From: Larkinella insperata
GTDB taxonomy: Bacteria; Bacteroidota; Bacteroidia; Cytophagales; Spirosomataceae
NCBI RefSeq assembly: GCF_026248825.1
Contig: NZ_CP110973.1
Location: 5,415,501-5,479,500 of the forward strand
Length of the DNA: 64,000 nt
Reading direction: 5' to 3'
Numbering within the stretch: position 1 is the stretch's first letter; each line of letters opens with the position of its first letter. Below, piece by piece: positions 43,078-52,636 of this stretch. The translations under genes were made by a program, and so were the position numbers. Under the pieces are notes generated by a model, which saw only the letters and a program-made list of their open reading frames with translations, was not told the origin of the DNA and did not search any database.

Positions 43078-44670
43078 ATGAACACTGACCAAAACACGGG
43101 CGCCCGAACGTCGGGCGCGCACCTGACCTTTTGGATCGACACCGTTGATCCGATTCAATTTTCACCTTTACAACAGGACCGCCAGGCCGATGTGGTCGTG
43201 GTGGGCGCCGGCATCTCCGGTTTATCCGTAGCGTATACGCTGGCCAAAGCGGGCAGGAAAGTTATTGTGCTGGAAGATGGCTTCGTGGGTAGCGGAGAAA
43301 CCGGACGCACCACGGCCCATTTGTCGAATGCGCTGGATGATAGCTACACCGAGATTGAACACTACCACGGGGAAGAAGGAGCCCGCATGGCCGCCGAAAG
43401 CCACACTGAAGCCATCAACTTCATCGAGCGGACGGTGCAGGAAGAAAACATCGACTGCGAGTTTGAACGCCTGAACGGCTACCTGTTTCTCCACCCGACC
43501 GACCAGCCGGAGACGCTGAACCAGGAGTTTGCGGCTGCCCGCCGGGCCGGTATCGACCTCCACCGGCAGGCACAGGTACCCGGCTTTGCCAAAGAGGAAG
43601 GCCAATGCCTGCAATTTCCGAATCAGGCGCAGTTTCACCCCATGAAGTACCTCAAAGGCTTGACGGACGCTTTCGTCCGGCTGGGCGGGGAGATTTTTAC
43701 CGAAACGCGGGTGAAAGAAGTACGGGAAGACGGGGTCAAAACGGACCAGTATACCGTCAAGGCGACCGACATTGTGGTGGCGACCAACACGCCGATCAAC
43801 GATATTTTCACGATGCACACCAAACAGTGGCCGTACCGGACCTACGTGGTGGGCGTCAAGATTCCGAAAGACAGTGTTCCGGCGGCTTTGTGGTGGGACA
43901 CCGGCGACCAGCAATCCGAATGGGTAAGCCAGCCGTATACGTACGTCCGGCTGCAACGGCTGGATGCGGAAAATGACCTGGTGATCTGCGGGGGGCACGA
44001 CCACAAAACTGGTCAGGCCGACGAAGAAAATGTGCCGGAAACGGACCGCTACCAATTGCTCATCGACTGGGTTCGTGCCCATTTTCCGATGGCAACGGAG
44101 GTGGCCTATCGCTGGTCGGGGCAGGTGATGGAACCGCTGGATGCGATGGCTTACATCGGCAAGAATCCGGGCAACGACCACATCTACATCGTCACCGGCG
44201 ATTCGGGCAACGGCATGACACACGGCACCATTGCCGGTTTGCTCATTCCGGACCTGATTCTGGGCCGGGAGAACCCCTGGGCCAAACTCTACGATCCGGC
44301 GCGCATCTCGTTGAAAGTCACCGGTGATTACCTGAAAGAAACCGGTAACTTCACCAAGCAACTGGCCGATTACTTTATGGCTAGCCAGGTGGATGATGTA
44401 AACGACCTGTCCAACGGGCAGGGCGCCATTCTAAATTCAGGCTTGCAGAAAGTTGCCGCTTACCGCGACGAACAGGGTGAACTCCACACCCACTCGGCCA
44501 TCTGCCCGCACCTGGGCTGCGTGGTGCAGTGGAACCCCGACGAAAAATCGTTTGACTGCCCCTGCCACGGCTCGCGGTTTACGGGCAAAGGCGTGGTGGT
44601 CAATGGCCCGGCCGCCAGCGATTTAAAACCCGTAACGGTCAGCGCCAAGTCCGGCAAGGACGGCCAGTAA
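43078..44670 (+). CDS. FAD-dependent oxidoreductase with C-terminal Rieske domain
   Basis: A 530-residue fusion. The N-terminal part is a DAO-type flavin oxidoreductase (VVVVGAGISGLSVAYTLAKA, then VLEDGFVGSGETGRTTAHL), and residues about 440-530 form a Rieske 2Fe-2S domain with CPHLGC and CPCHGSRF. Such proteins oxidise amines or related compounds and pass electrons to the iron-sulfur centre. It begins 66 bases after the SDR gene, beyond the SDR terminator. The bidirectional terminator at 44727 ends the gene. Confidence 0.93.
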   Translation: MNTDQNTGARTSGAHLTFWIDTVDPIQFSPLQQDRQADVVVVGAGISGLSVAYTLAKAGRKVIVLEDGFVGSGETGRTTAHLSNALDDSYTEIEHYHGEEGARMAAESHTEAINFIERTVQEENIDCEFERLNGYLFLHPTDQPETLNQEFAAARRAGIDLHRQAQVPGFAKEEGQCLQFPNQAQFHPMKYLKGLTDAFVRLGGEIFTETRVKEVREDGVKTDQYTVKATDIVVATNTPINDIFTMHTKQWPYRTYVVGVKIPKDSVPAALWWDTGDQQSEWVSQPYTYVRLQRLDAENDLVICGGHDHKTGQADEENVPETDRYQLLIDWVRAHFPMATEVAYRWSGQVMEPLDAMAYIGKNPGNDHIYIVTGDSGNGMTHGTIAGLLIPDLILGRENPWAKLYDPARISLKVTGDYLKETGNFTKQLADYFMASQVDDVNDLSNGQGAILNSGLQKVAAYRDEQGELHTHSAICPHLGCVVQWNPDEKSFDCPCHGSRFTGKGVVVNGPAASDLKPVTVSAKSGKDGQ

Positions 44671-44726
44671 ATGACCGTAAGCCGGCCCACTAGAAGCCGC
44701 GGGCAGCCCTGTAGAATCATCAAATA

Positions 44727-44773
44727 AAAAACCTTCCGGAGAAAGCCGCTTGGCCGAAACCGGAAGGTTTTTT
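44727..44773. terminator. Bidirectional terminator between convergent genes
   Basis: AAAACCTTCCGG / CCGGAAGGTTTT with A and T runs on either side, between the Rieske oxidoreductase and the first ferritin-like gene. Confidence 0.88.
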
Positions 44774-44788
44774 GACGCTTAGAACTGA

Positions 44789-45610
44789 TTAAGGCATCAT
44801 GGTTTTGACAAAAGGACCGGCAATGGCCAGAACTTCCTCCTTCGTCAGCGGCTCGTCAAACGTTTCGCGCACAACCCGTTCCGCTGGTGTTTGATCCCCA
44901 CCGGCCATTTCCAGCAGCTTCTGATAGGTCAGCGAAATCAGATCGACCCCGTCGTGGTGGTAAATGTTATTTTCCCCTTTGTACACCGCAGCCGGAACAC
45001 CACCGGTTTCCTGTTCGGAAGCCCACACCCGCAGCCCCCGCACCAGCCGGATTTCAGCCGCGTGACGCGCTTCGACGGAGTGAATTTTCAGGGCCGCCAG
45101 CAGCACATCCCGGTTGCTGGCTAACTTCGGTGCCTGTCCTTTGTAGGCACGTACCCCCAGGTCTTCAAAAGCCTGAGACAGGGTCAGAAAGACATCAAGG
45201 TTTGTGAAAGGGTTTGGAAACATGCCACCGGCCGTGAAATCAAACTCCGGTTTGCCGATGGCCTGGCCCCCCAGCGATCCGATGGCGGTTTTCAGAAAAT
45301 CGACGTGCGCTTTTTCGTGTTTGCCAATTTCTTCGAAAAGCCCCCTTCTGTCGCCAAAAGACAGACCCGACGCAATTCCTTTCTCGTAAAAATCCGCTTC
45401 CAAATATTCCAGGAGCAGGGCGAAATTCAGGACGCTTACAATGTCACCGTTATCGGCGTAGGCTTTATTGATGACCGAGGCCACAAACATCGGCGAAGCG
45501 GCTGCTGCGATGGACGTTGTTTTGAGCAATTTCCGGCGCGTAAAGGCAAAGCGGGCTTCGGATTCAGCGTCGATTTTTTCCAGATCGGAGCAAATAGTGA
45601 ATAAATTCAT
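44789..45610 (-). CDS. Exported ferritin-like protein, member 1
   Basis: A 273-residue protein with a twin-arginine-like lead (FTRRKLLKTTSIAAAASPMF) and a four-helix ferritin-like domain (LNFALLLEYLEADFYEKG, HEKAHVDFLKTAIG, AFEDLGVRAYKGQAP and SVEARHAAEIRLVRG) carrying Glu and His residues of the E-x-x-H kind. The family (ferritin_2, related to the desiccation-linked PCC13-62 proteins) is exported; iron binding is possible but unproven. The next gene upstream is a paralog on the same strand, 14 bases away, so the two form an operon. Confidence 0.88.
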   Translation of the reverse strand: MNLFTICSDLEKIDAESEARFAFTRRKLLKTTSIAAAASPMFVASVINKAYADNGDIVSVLNFALLLEYLEADFYEKGIASGLSFGDRRGLFEEIGKHEKAHVDFLKTAIGSLGGQAIGKPEFDFTAGGMFPNPFTNLDVFLTLSQAFEDLGVRAYKGQAPKLASNRDVLLAALKIHSVEARHAAEIRLVRGLRVWASEQETGGVPAAVYKGENNIYHHDGVDLISLTYQKLLEMAGGDQTPAERVVRETFDEPLTKEEVLAIAGPFVKTMMP

Positions 45611-45624
45611 ACAGGTGTGACGGT

Positions 45625-46392
45625 TTACATGATGGGGGCTGGTAACTTGGATCCGCTCAGTTTCTGTTTAATGAAAGGCTGGGCCTTCATCAGCACCTCG
45701 TCCGGGAAGTAAGCAACATCCAGACCGTTGGCGTCAATCAGCTCGTGCGCAATGGCAAACTTGGTTTCGGGCAGGATCATGTGCCGGGCCAGGGTTGCGT
45801 GCCGGGCTTCAATCGACACGATTTTACCAGACAGCTTGATAAGCTCCAGGTCCTGCACAAACTTACTGGAACCGTTATACGCGCCGGTCCCTACGGTTTC
45901 AAACTTTTGGGCCGCATCGAAGACGGCGTTGCGGTTGTTGAAATCGATGGCACTGAAGTTAAATTCCAGCTCCGGAATGGCAAACGGCCCCAACAGGGTT
46001 TTGAGCAATTCCTTGTGGACCAATTCGTGATCACGCAGTTCCCGAATCACCTTGCGGTCCATCTCCGACCATCCCGCTGAGCGTTCGTAGGCCGTCGAGT
46101 AATACGCCACTTCGAGCTGCTCCAACGCGTAGGCCATGTTGGTGATCCCGATGTCGCCCTCGCCCAGATCGATCGACCCGTCGGGCAGCACCGTTGCCCC
46201 TATCCGAGCTCCGGACCGGCGCAGCCCGCCCTGGGGTGCCGCCAGATCTTCTTTAGCGCAGGAAGTCAACACCGCAAGGGCCGAAGCAGACGCTAGCCCC
46301 AGGTTTCGCAAAAACATTCGCCGTTCGACCGAAGGAATCGCCGGAACCGACGGCCCTTTTTTCGCGTCTGGTAAAGTGTTTAGTTTTTCCAT
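45625..46392 (-). CDS. Exported ferritin-like protein, member 2
   Basis: A 255-residue paralog of the 44789 gene: twin-arginine-like RRMFLRNLGLASASALAVLT with a lipobox-like Cys after LTS, then a ferritin-like four-helix part (NMAYALEQLEVAYYSTAYE, LRDHELVHKELLKTLLG, AQKFETVGTGAYNGSS and SIEARHATLARHMILP). It precedes member 1 in the same operon. Confidence 0.88.
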   Translation of the reverse strand: MEKLNTLPDAKKGPSVPAIPSVERRMFLRNLGLASASALAVLTSCAKEDLAAPQGGLRRSGARIGATVLPDGSIDLGEGDIGITNMAYALEQLEVAYYSTAYERSAGWSEMDRKVIRELRDHELVHKELLKTLLGPFAIPELEFNFSAIDFNNRNAVFDAAQKFETVGTGAYNGSSKFVQDLELIKLSGKIVSIEARHATLARHMILPETKFAIAHELIDANGLDVAYFPDEVLMKAQPFIKQKLSGSKLPAPIM

Positions 46393-46726
46393 TAGTCAAC
46401 CTTGTGTTTATCGATAAATGGTTGCCACGCCGATGTGGCAATCGGTTATGAAAAACAAGGATGACTGGCGTTTGTTTTTGAGGGATTTCGCCTAAGTATC
46501 AAAGTGATAGAACGGCCCAGAACGCGCCCGGGCAGTAGGTAATTATCGGTTTTTCGTTCGTCCTTCGCTTGGCTTTCACCTGCTGGTAAACCCCGGGGGC
46601 CGTTGCCTCATTAGGGGGAACATAAACCCCTCTTCATATAACCTTTCCGATGAGTGCCGGTTCAATTTCCATCTGACAACAACGATCCGAACAACCTCGG
46701 ACGCTTAGTTGGCGACTCGTCACGCA
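46393..46726. other. Divergent promoter region
   Basis: 330 bases between the ferritin-like operon (minus) and the glycoconjugate cluster (plus). No frame or repeat; promoters for both directions are expected here. Confidence 0.45.
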
Positions 46727-48034
46727 ATGAATCAAAAACTAGCACTAATAAGCGAGCACGCTTCCCCACTGGCCGTGGTCGGAGGAGTCGATGCCGGAGG
46801 ACAAAATATTGCCGTTGCCGAACTGGCGCAGCAGTTGGCCCGTCTGGGATACGAAATCGACATCTTTACGCGCTGGGAAAATGAACAACTTCCACAACTA
46901 GTCGACTGGAAATCCGGCATCCGGGTCGTCCACATCCAGGCGGGTCCGGTCAGCATCCTGCCCAAAGAAGAATTGTTGCCCCACATGGCCGAATTCATGG
47001 CCAACTTCGTTCAGTTTGCCCGCAGCGAAGAAAAGCCGTATGGCCTGATTCACGCCCACTTCTTTATGTCGGCGCTGGTGGCGGCTGATGCCAAAAAAAT
47101 TTTGAATATACCGTTCGCCATTACGTTTCACGCCCTGGGCAAGGTTCGGCGGATTAGCCAGGGCGATTCCGATAAATTCCCGGCCGAGCGGTTTGCCATT
47201 GAAGAGCGGGTCATTCGGGAGGCCGATCAACTGGTGGCACTCTGCCCGCAGGACCGCGACGATCTGATCAATTTGTACGACGCCGACCCCGGCAAAATCA
47301 CCATTATTCCCAACGGCTTCAATCCCGATGAATTTTACGCCGTTGGTAAAAGCCTGGCCCGCACCCTGCTCAAAATGGATCCGGATGAATTTACGATCCT
47401 GCAGCTGGGCCGCATGGTTCCGCGCAAAGGCATCGATACCGTCGTTCAGGCCGTGGCCTGTTTAAAGAAAAAATACGGTCGCAAAACCCGGCTGTTGATT
47501 GTCGGGGGCGAATCCGACGCCCCCAACCCGGCGGTAACGCCCGAAATTGGCCGGCTGCAACACCTGGTCGAACTGGAAGACGTGGCCGATTGTGTGACGT
47601 TTGTCGGTCGCCGGGACCGGAACCTGCTCCGCTATTACTACAGCGCGGCCGATGTTTTTGTGACCACACCCTGGTACGAACCGTTTGGCATTACGCCCCT
47701 GGAAGCAATGGCCTGCGGAACACCGGTTATTGGCTCGCGCGTGGGCGGCATCCAGTATACCGTAATCGACGGACAGACCGGACTGCTGGTGCCGCACAAA
47801 GCCCCCGATGCCCTGGCCGAAAAGCTACATCTGCTGATTCAGCAACCCCAGCTACGCAAAGATTTACGGACCCGCGCGCTCCGGCGCGTCCATCAGGATT
47901 TTACCTGGTTGCAGGTGGCCCAGAAAACCGCCCTGATGTATCAGCAATTGGGGGTTGCCCGTCCGGTGTCGCTGGGCGTCGCAAAAACCCTGCGGGATGC
48001 CATTCCGACGGCTCAACTGAGTCGATCAGCCTAA
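46727..48034 (+). CDS. GT4-family glycosyltransferase
   Basis: A 435-residue GT-B enzyme. The N-terminus shows VGGVDAGGQNIAVAELAQQL, as in the sucrose-synthase-like branch of GT4; the donor site holds LGRMVPRKGIDTV and the E-x7-E motif EPFGITPLEAMACG followed by VGGIQYTVIDG. It transfers a sugar from a nucleotide donor with retention of configuration. It is the first gene of the cluster and ends three bases before the phosphatase gene. The ATG at 46727 is preferred over an upstream TTG at 46709. Confidence 0.9.
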   Translation: MNQKLALISEHASPLAVVGGVDAGGQNIAVAELAQQLARLGYEIDIFTRWENEQLPQLVDWKSGIRVVHIQAGPVSILPKEELLPHMAEFMANFVQFARSEEKPYGLIHAHFFMSALVAADAKKILNIPFAITFHALGKVRRISQGDSDKFPAERFAIEERVIREADQLVALCPQDRDDLINLYDADPGKITIIPNGFNPDEFYAVGKSLARTLLKMDPDEFTILQLGRMVPRKGIDTVVQAVACLKKKYGRKTRLLIVGGESDAPNPAVTPEIGRLQHLVELEDVADCVTFVGRRDRNLLRYYYSAADVFVTTPWYEPFGITPLEAMACGTPVIGSRVGGIQYTVIDGQTGLLVPHKAPDALAEKLHLLIQQPQLRKDLRTRALRRVHQDFTWLQVAQKTALMYQQLGVARPVSLGVAKTLRDAIPTAQLSRSA

Positions 48035-48037
48035 CCT

Positions 48038-48619
48038 ATGAAGAAAGCTGTTTTTATTGATAAAGATGGTACGTTGATCTACGACGTACCCTATAACGTT
48101 GACCCTGACCGGATAACGCTTTACCCCGATGCGGGCTGGGCGTTACACCAATGGCAGCAGGCGGGGTTTCTGCTACTTGTTATTTCGAATCAATCGGGCG
48201 TGGCGCATGGTTTTTTTCCGGAGTCCGCCCTGGAGGCCGTCTCGGACCGGTTGCAGCAGTTGCTCCAGTCCTACGGGGTGCGGCTCGACGGTTTTTACTA
48301 CTGCCCGCATTACCCTGGTGGTCGCGTGCCGGCGTATTCCGTTTCGTGTTCGTGCCGAAAACCGCAACCCGGTCTCTTGCAGCAGGCAGCCCGTGAGCAC
48401 GGTATCGACCTGGCGGCTTCGTGGATGATCGGGGATATTCTCAACGATGTGGAAGCGGGCAACCGGGCGGGTTGCCGAACGATTCTGCTCGACAATGGCC
48501 ACGAAACCGAGTGGCGGTCGGGTCCGCTCCGAGAGCCGACGTATACGGTTAGCGATTGGAAGGAAGCGGTTCAATTATTTGAAAACCCACGGGTTAATAG
48601 CCTGGCCCCAACCCACTGA
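48038..48619 (+). CDS. GmhB-like HAD phosphatase
   Basis: A 193-residue HAD-family enzyme: IDKDGTL (nucleophile Asp and acid Asp), SNQSGV, CRKPQPGLL and GDILNDVEAG for magnesium. The zinc site CPHYPGG ... CSCRKP is typical of heptose-bisphosphate phosphatases (GmhB) and histidinol phosphatases. Beside two GT9 enzymes, a role in ADP- or GDP-heptose supply is likely. The neighbouring heptose kinase or isomerase genes are absent here, so the substrate is not certain. Confidence 0.88.
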   Translation: MKKAVFIDKDGTLIYDVPYNVDPDRITLYPDAGWALHQWQQAGFLLLVISNQSGVAHGFFPESALEAVSDRLQQLLQSYGVRLDGFYYCPHYPGGRVPAYSVSCSCRKPQPGLLQQAAREHGIDLAASWMIGDILNDVEAGNRAGCRTILLDNGHETEWRSGPLREPTYTVSDWKEAVQLFENPRVNSLAPTH

Positions 48620-48634
48620 AGCAGCATTACTCGC

Positions 48635-49783
48635 ATGAAACCTTCTTCTACGAGAGACCATTCTGCCCCGGCTGTCAGGGCTGACCTGGCCCATCTTAAT
48701 CCTGCCAGCTGGCAGGACTGTAAAAGCATTCTGTGTTTTCGGCCCGACAACATGGGCGATGTGCTGATGACCTCACCGGCCTTTCGGGCCTTGAAAGAAT
48801 CCGTTCCCGGTCGTAAACTAACGCTACTGACCTCCTCGGCGGGCGCGGCCATTGCTCCGTACATTCCGGAAATCGACGCCGTCATTCCGTTTGATGTTCC
48901 CTGGGTCCAGCCCAATAGCCGACCGGAGCGCGACGAGTTGCCGCAGTTGGTACGTAGCCTGAAAGAGTACGCGTTTGATGCCGCCGTTATTTTCAATGTG
49001 CAGAGCCAGAATCCGCTGCCCTCGGCGCTTATTTGCTACGTGGCCGGTATTCCGCGGGTGCTGGGGTATTGCCGTGAAAATCCCTACGAACTGATGACAG
49101 ACTGGGTCCCGGACCCCGAAATCCTAGTGGCTACCCAGCACGAGGTCGACCGGCAGCTCAACCTGGTTTCAACGGTAGGCAGCACCACGGCCGAAAAACG
49201 TTTATCCCTTACCGTTAGCAATACCGCCAGGTTACAAGCGCTGGAATGGCTGACCCAACAGGGCATTCAGACGGGCGAACCGTGGCTGATTCTGCACGCG
49301 GGCGTCAGCGAAGCCAAACGGCGATTTGGTGCGGAGCAGTACGTTCAGGCGGCCCGGCAACTTCGGTCGGAAAGCGATTACCAGATCCTGCTGACCGGCA
49401 GCAAATCGGAGTGGAATTACGTCGAAACCATCCGGCAGGGCATTGGCGAGAGGGCCTACAATTTAGCGGGGGCTTTTCCGCTGGAAACCTTCATCGGCCT
49501 GGTTGCCGAAGCCCCGGTTCTGATTTCCAACAATACCGGCCCCGTCCATATCGCGGCTGCGCTGGGCACGCCGGTGGTGGTGCTGTATGCCATGACCAAC
49601 CCGCAACACACGCCCTGGATGGTTCCCAGCCGGGTTTTGTATTTTGAAGTGCCCAAGCCGCTGCGCTCGAAGAACCGTCTGCTGCAACACTTTCCCGAAC
49701 CCGCCGAGCCCCGGGCCACCCCCGAAGGCATCGTACAGGCGGTTCATGAACTGGTGGGCCAGAAAGTCCTCCTTCCTTCGTAA
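48635..49783 (+). CDS. GT9-family (heptosyltransferase-like) glycosyltransferase 1
   Basis: A 382-residue GT9 enzyme: FRPDNMGDVLMTSPAFRAL at the N-terminus (after a 35-residue lead), LILHAGVSEAKRRFG in the middle and SNNTGPVHIAAALGTPVV near the donor site. GT9 members add heptose or related sugars from ADP-heptose to lipid A core or similar acceptors. Fifteen bases separate it from the phosphatase gene. Confidence 0.9.
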   Translation: MKPSSTRDHSAPAVRADLAHLNPASWQDCKSILCFRPDNMGDVLMTSPAFRALKESVPGRKLTLLTSSAGAAIAPYIPEIDAVIPFDVPWVQPNSRPERDELPQLVRSLKEYAFDAAVIFNVQSQNPLPSALICYVAGIPRVLGYCRENPYELMTDWVPDPEILVATQHEVDRQLNLVSTVGSTTAEKRLSLTVSNTARLQALEWLTQQGIQTGEPWLILHAGVSEAKRRFGAEQYVQAARQLRSESDYQILLTGSKSEWNYVETIRQGIGERAYNLAGAFPLETFIGLVAEAPVLISNNTGPVHIAAALGTPVVVLYAMTNPQHTPWMVPSRVLYFEVPKPLRSKNRLLQHFPEPAEPRATPEGIVQAVHELVGQKVLLPS

Positions 49784-49818
49784 CGATCATTAACTCATTC
49801 TTTCACAAACAACAAGAT

Positions 49819-51606
49819 ATGTACACATTAGGTATCAATGCCGCCTTTCACGATCCGGCGGCCGTGCTGGTCAAAGACGGCGTAGTGCTGGCGGCAGCGG
49901 AAGAAGAGCGTTTCACCCACATCAAACACGGCAAACGCCCGATTCCTTTCTCTACCTACGAATTACCGTATAACGCCATCGACTTTTGCCTGAAAACCGC
50001 GGGCATTGGGCTTACCGAGGTCGACCACATTGCGTATTCCTTCGATCCGGATGCGTTTCCGGGCGTTAACCGCGACTCTAGAACCGTCGAAATTCCGCTG
50101 TTGCCGGGCGTTAACTCGCTCAACGGCTGGGAGAACCCTTACGACGGTTTGTTTCTGTCGTCTATTCTGAACGCTCCCGGCCATTTGGTCGACGGAGTTC
50201 CGCTGCACCTGGCCAGGCGGTTCAAGGGCGCACGGCACGACGGACCTCACCAATGGCATTATGTCAACCACCACCGTTCGCACGCGGCCAGCGCATTCCT
50301 GCCGAGTCCGTACAAAAAAGCGGCCGTGCTGGTGCTCGATGGCCGGGGCGAAGCGGTTTCCACCAGCTACTGGATGGGCGAAGGCAACCGGATGGAACTG
50401 CTCGGAGACGTTCCGCTCCCCCATTCGCTGGGGCTGTTGTACGAGCAGATGACGACGTACCTGGGCTTTCTGCACTCTTCGGACGAGTACAAAGTCATGG
50501 CCCTGGCCTCGTTTGGTCAACCGGTTTACGCCGATTATTTCCGGTCGTTGATAACGGTCCGGGAAGATGGAGCCTACACAATCGCTCCGCTGCAACTCGA
50601 AGCCCAGTTTGGTCCGGCCCGCGACAAAGGCGAATCACTGGAAGCACTTCACTTCGACATTGCCAGCTCAGTCCAACTGGTTCTGGAAGAAACCGTGCTC
50701 AAACTGATCAACTGGCTGCACGAACAAACCGGGGCCGAAAACCTGTGTATGGCCGGGGGTGTGGCGCTCAACTGCGTGATGAATGCCCGGCTGCGCGATC
50801 AGGGACCGTTCAAAAACATCTGGGTTCAGCCGGCCGCCGGTGATGCCGGAACCGCGCTGGGTGCGGCCCAGTGGGTCGATGCCGAAATGCGGCAGACCGA
50901 CGAGCGGGCGTACGTCATGGAAAACGTCTACCTCGGTCCGGCCTATACCGACGATGAAATCGAATCCTTCCTGAATTGGTCGAAGCTGAGCTACAAACGG
51001 ATGGACAACGTGGCCGAAGAAGTGGCCGACTACCTGGCCGACGGCAACGTCATTGGGTGGTACCAGTTCGGATGTGAGTTTGGGCCGCGGGCGCTGGGCG
51101 CGCGTTCGTTGCTGGCGGCTCCTTTCCCGGCTGAAATGCAGGGCCGCATGAACGACCTGAAGGACCGGGAGGACTTCCGCCCGGTGGCTCCGGTGGTGCT
51201 GGAAGAATACGCGGATACGTATTTTGTCAACGCACGAAAATCGCCTTTTATGCTGTTTGTCAACGACATTCGGCCCGAAAAAGCCGATCAAATCCCCGCC
51301 GTTCGGCACACCGACGGCACGGCCCGGATTCAAACCGTCAACCGGCAGCAGAACGCGGTCTACTACGACCTGCTTCGGGCATTTCACCAGAAAACGGGCG
51401 TTCCGGTCCTGATCAATACTTCGTTCAACACCCGGGGCGAACCGATCGTCTGCACCCCGCGCGATGCCGTCGAATCCTTCTGGACCTCCCCGCTGGATGC
51501 GCTGGTGATTGGCTCGTATTTGCTGACCAAAGGCGGATCATCGAACTGGCAGGGCCGGGCCGTTAATAAAGAAAGTCAGGAATGGTCAGGCGTTGTTATC
51601 CAATGA
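49819..51606 (+). CDS. NodU/CmcH-family carbamoyltransferase
   Basis: A 595-residue protein: N-terminal LGINAAFHDPAAVLVKDG, the metal-binding NHHRSHAASAFLPSPY, and the C-terminal YrdC-unlike half with CEFGPRALGARSLLA and INTSFNTRGEPIVCTP. Family members make carbamoyl-adenylate and move the carbamoyl group onto a sugar or antibiotic hydroxyl. In a glycosyltransferase cluster it likely decorates a saccharide. Its last bases overlap the ATG of the next gene. Confidence 0.93.
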   Translation: MYTLGINAAFHDPAAVLVKDGVVLAAAEEERFTHIKHGKRPIPFSTYELPYNAIDFCLKTAGIGLTEVDHIAYSFDPDAFPGVNRDSRTVEIPLLPGVNSLNGWENPYDGLFLSSILNAPGHLVDGVPLHLARRFKGARHDGPHQWHYVNHHRSHAASAFLPSPYKKAAVLVLDGRGEAVSTSYWMGEGNRMELLGDVPLPHSLGLLYEQMTTYLGFLHSSDEYKVMALASFGQPVYADYFRSLITVREDGAYTIAPLQLEAQFGPARDKGESLEALHFDIASSVQLVLEETVLKLINWLHEQTGAENLCMAGGVALNCVMNARLRDQGPFKNIWVQPAAGDAGTALGAAQWVDAEMRQTDERAYVMENVYLGPAYTDDEIESFLNWSKLSYKRMDNVAEEVADYLADGNVIGWYQFGCEFGPRALGARSLLAAPFPAEMQGRMNDLKDREDFRPVAPVVLEEYADTYFVNARKSPFMLFVNDIRPEKADQIPAVRHTDGTARIQTVNRQQNAVYYDLLRAFHQKTGVPVLINTSFNTRGEPIVCTPRDAVESFWTSPLDALVIGSYLLTKGGSSNWQGRAVNKESQEWSGVVIQ

Positions 51607-52577
51607 AACCGCTCGTATCAATTGTTATTCCAACGTACCGGCGACCCCATTTACTCCGCCGTTGTTTGCAGGCCCTGATGCGCCAGGATTTCGACCACCA
51701 GCAGGTTGAAGTTCTGGTCGTAGACGACGGTGCCGACACCCATACCCAGCGATTGGTGGAAGAAATTGCCCAACAAAGCGACCTCCCCCTCACCTACCTG
51801 GCCCAGCCCGAACGCCGGGGCCCGGCAGCCGCCCGAAACCGGGGCTGGCGGGCTGCATCCGGCACCATCATTGCGTTCACGGACGATGATTGCATTCCCG
51901 CCGATTCGTGGATTGGTTCGGCGGTTCAGGATTTTTCCAGGGGAGCGCAGGTGGTGACGGGGCAGGTTCGGGTTCCGTTATCCGACACGCCCACCGAAGC
52001 GGAAAAAATTGTGGCGTTTCTGGAAACCGCTGAGTTTGTAACGGCAAACTGCTTTTGCCTACGCTCGGTGCTCGAACAGGTCGGCGGGCTCGACGAACGG
52101 TTTGACATTGCCTGGCGGGAAGACAGCGACCTGCAATTCCGGTTTCTGGAATCCGGAATTCCCATCATCAGGAACCCGGATGCGGTCATTGTGCACCCGT
52201 GCCGGAAAGCGCCCTGGTGGGCCAGCCTGAAAGACGAGCGGAAAAACGCCTACGATGCCCTGCTCTACCGCGAGCATCCCCGTTTGTTTCAGGACCGGAT
52301 TCCCAAATACCGCCGATTGGTATTCCTGTACTACGTCTTCGTGCTAAGCTTTCTGCTGGGCGTTGGCCTGCTGCTGGCGGGTGACCCGCTGGCGGCCAGT
52401 GTGGCCTTCGGTGTCTGGGCGCTCTCGCTGGTTGTGCTGATTGGAAGACGGCTGCGTAAAACTCAATGGTCGCTCCGGCAAATCGGCCAAACGGCGATCA
52501 CCTCCGTGCTTACCCCGTTTCTGTCGGTGTACTGGCGGCTTTACGGGGCCGTGAAATACCGCACGCTGTATTGGTAA
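51603..52577 (+). CDS. GT2-family glycosyltransferase with C-terminal helices
   Basis: A 324-residue GT-A enzyme: VSIVIPTYRRPHLLRRCL, VLVVDDGADTH, the D-x-D-like FTDDDCIP and WREDSDLQFR. Two to three membrane helices follow residue 245 (VFLYYVFVLSFLLGVGLLLA and ASVAFGVWALSLVVLI), so it is anchored at the inner membrane. Its ATG at 51603 overlaps the TGA of the carbamoyltransferase (ATGA), indicating coupled translation. Confidence 0.92.
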   Translation: MKPLVSIVIPTYRRPHLLRRCLQALMRQDFDHQQVEVLVVDDGADTHTQRLVEEIAQQSDLPLTYLAQPERRGPAAARNRGWRAASGTIIAFTDDDCIPADSWIGSAVQDFSRGAQVVTGQVRVPLSDTPTEAEKIVAFLETAEFVTANCFCLRSVLEQVGGLDERFDIAWREDSDLQFRFLESGIPIIRNPDAVIVHPCRKAPWWASLKDERKNAYDALLYREHPRLFQDRIPKYRRLVFLYYVFVLSFLLGVGLLLAGDPLAASVAFGVWALSLVVLIGRRLRKTQWSLRQIGQTAITSVLTPFLSVYWRLYGAVKYRTLYW

Positions 52578-52636
52578 AAAAGGGATCGGCTTTCGGTTAA
52601 GTGATCGAATGCCGATCCCCCAAAACCGTCAATCCT

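Noticed and set aside
43222..44361. 379-codon minus-strand frame inside the FAD/Rieske gene
   Set aside because: Antisense shadow; the plus strand carries clear flavin and Rieske motifs.
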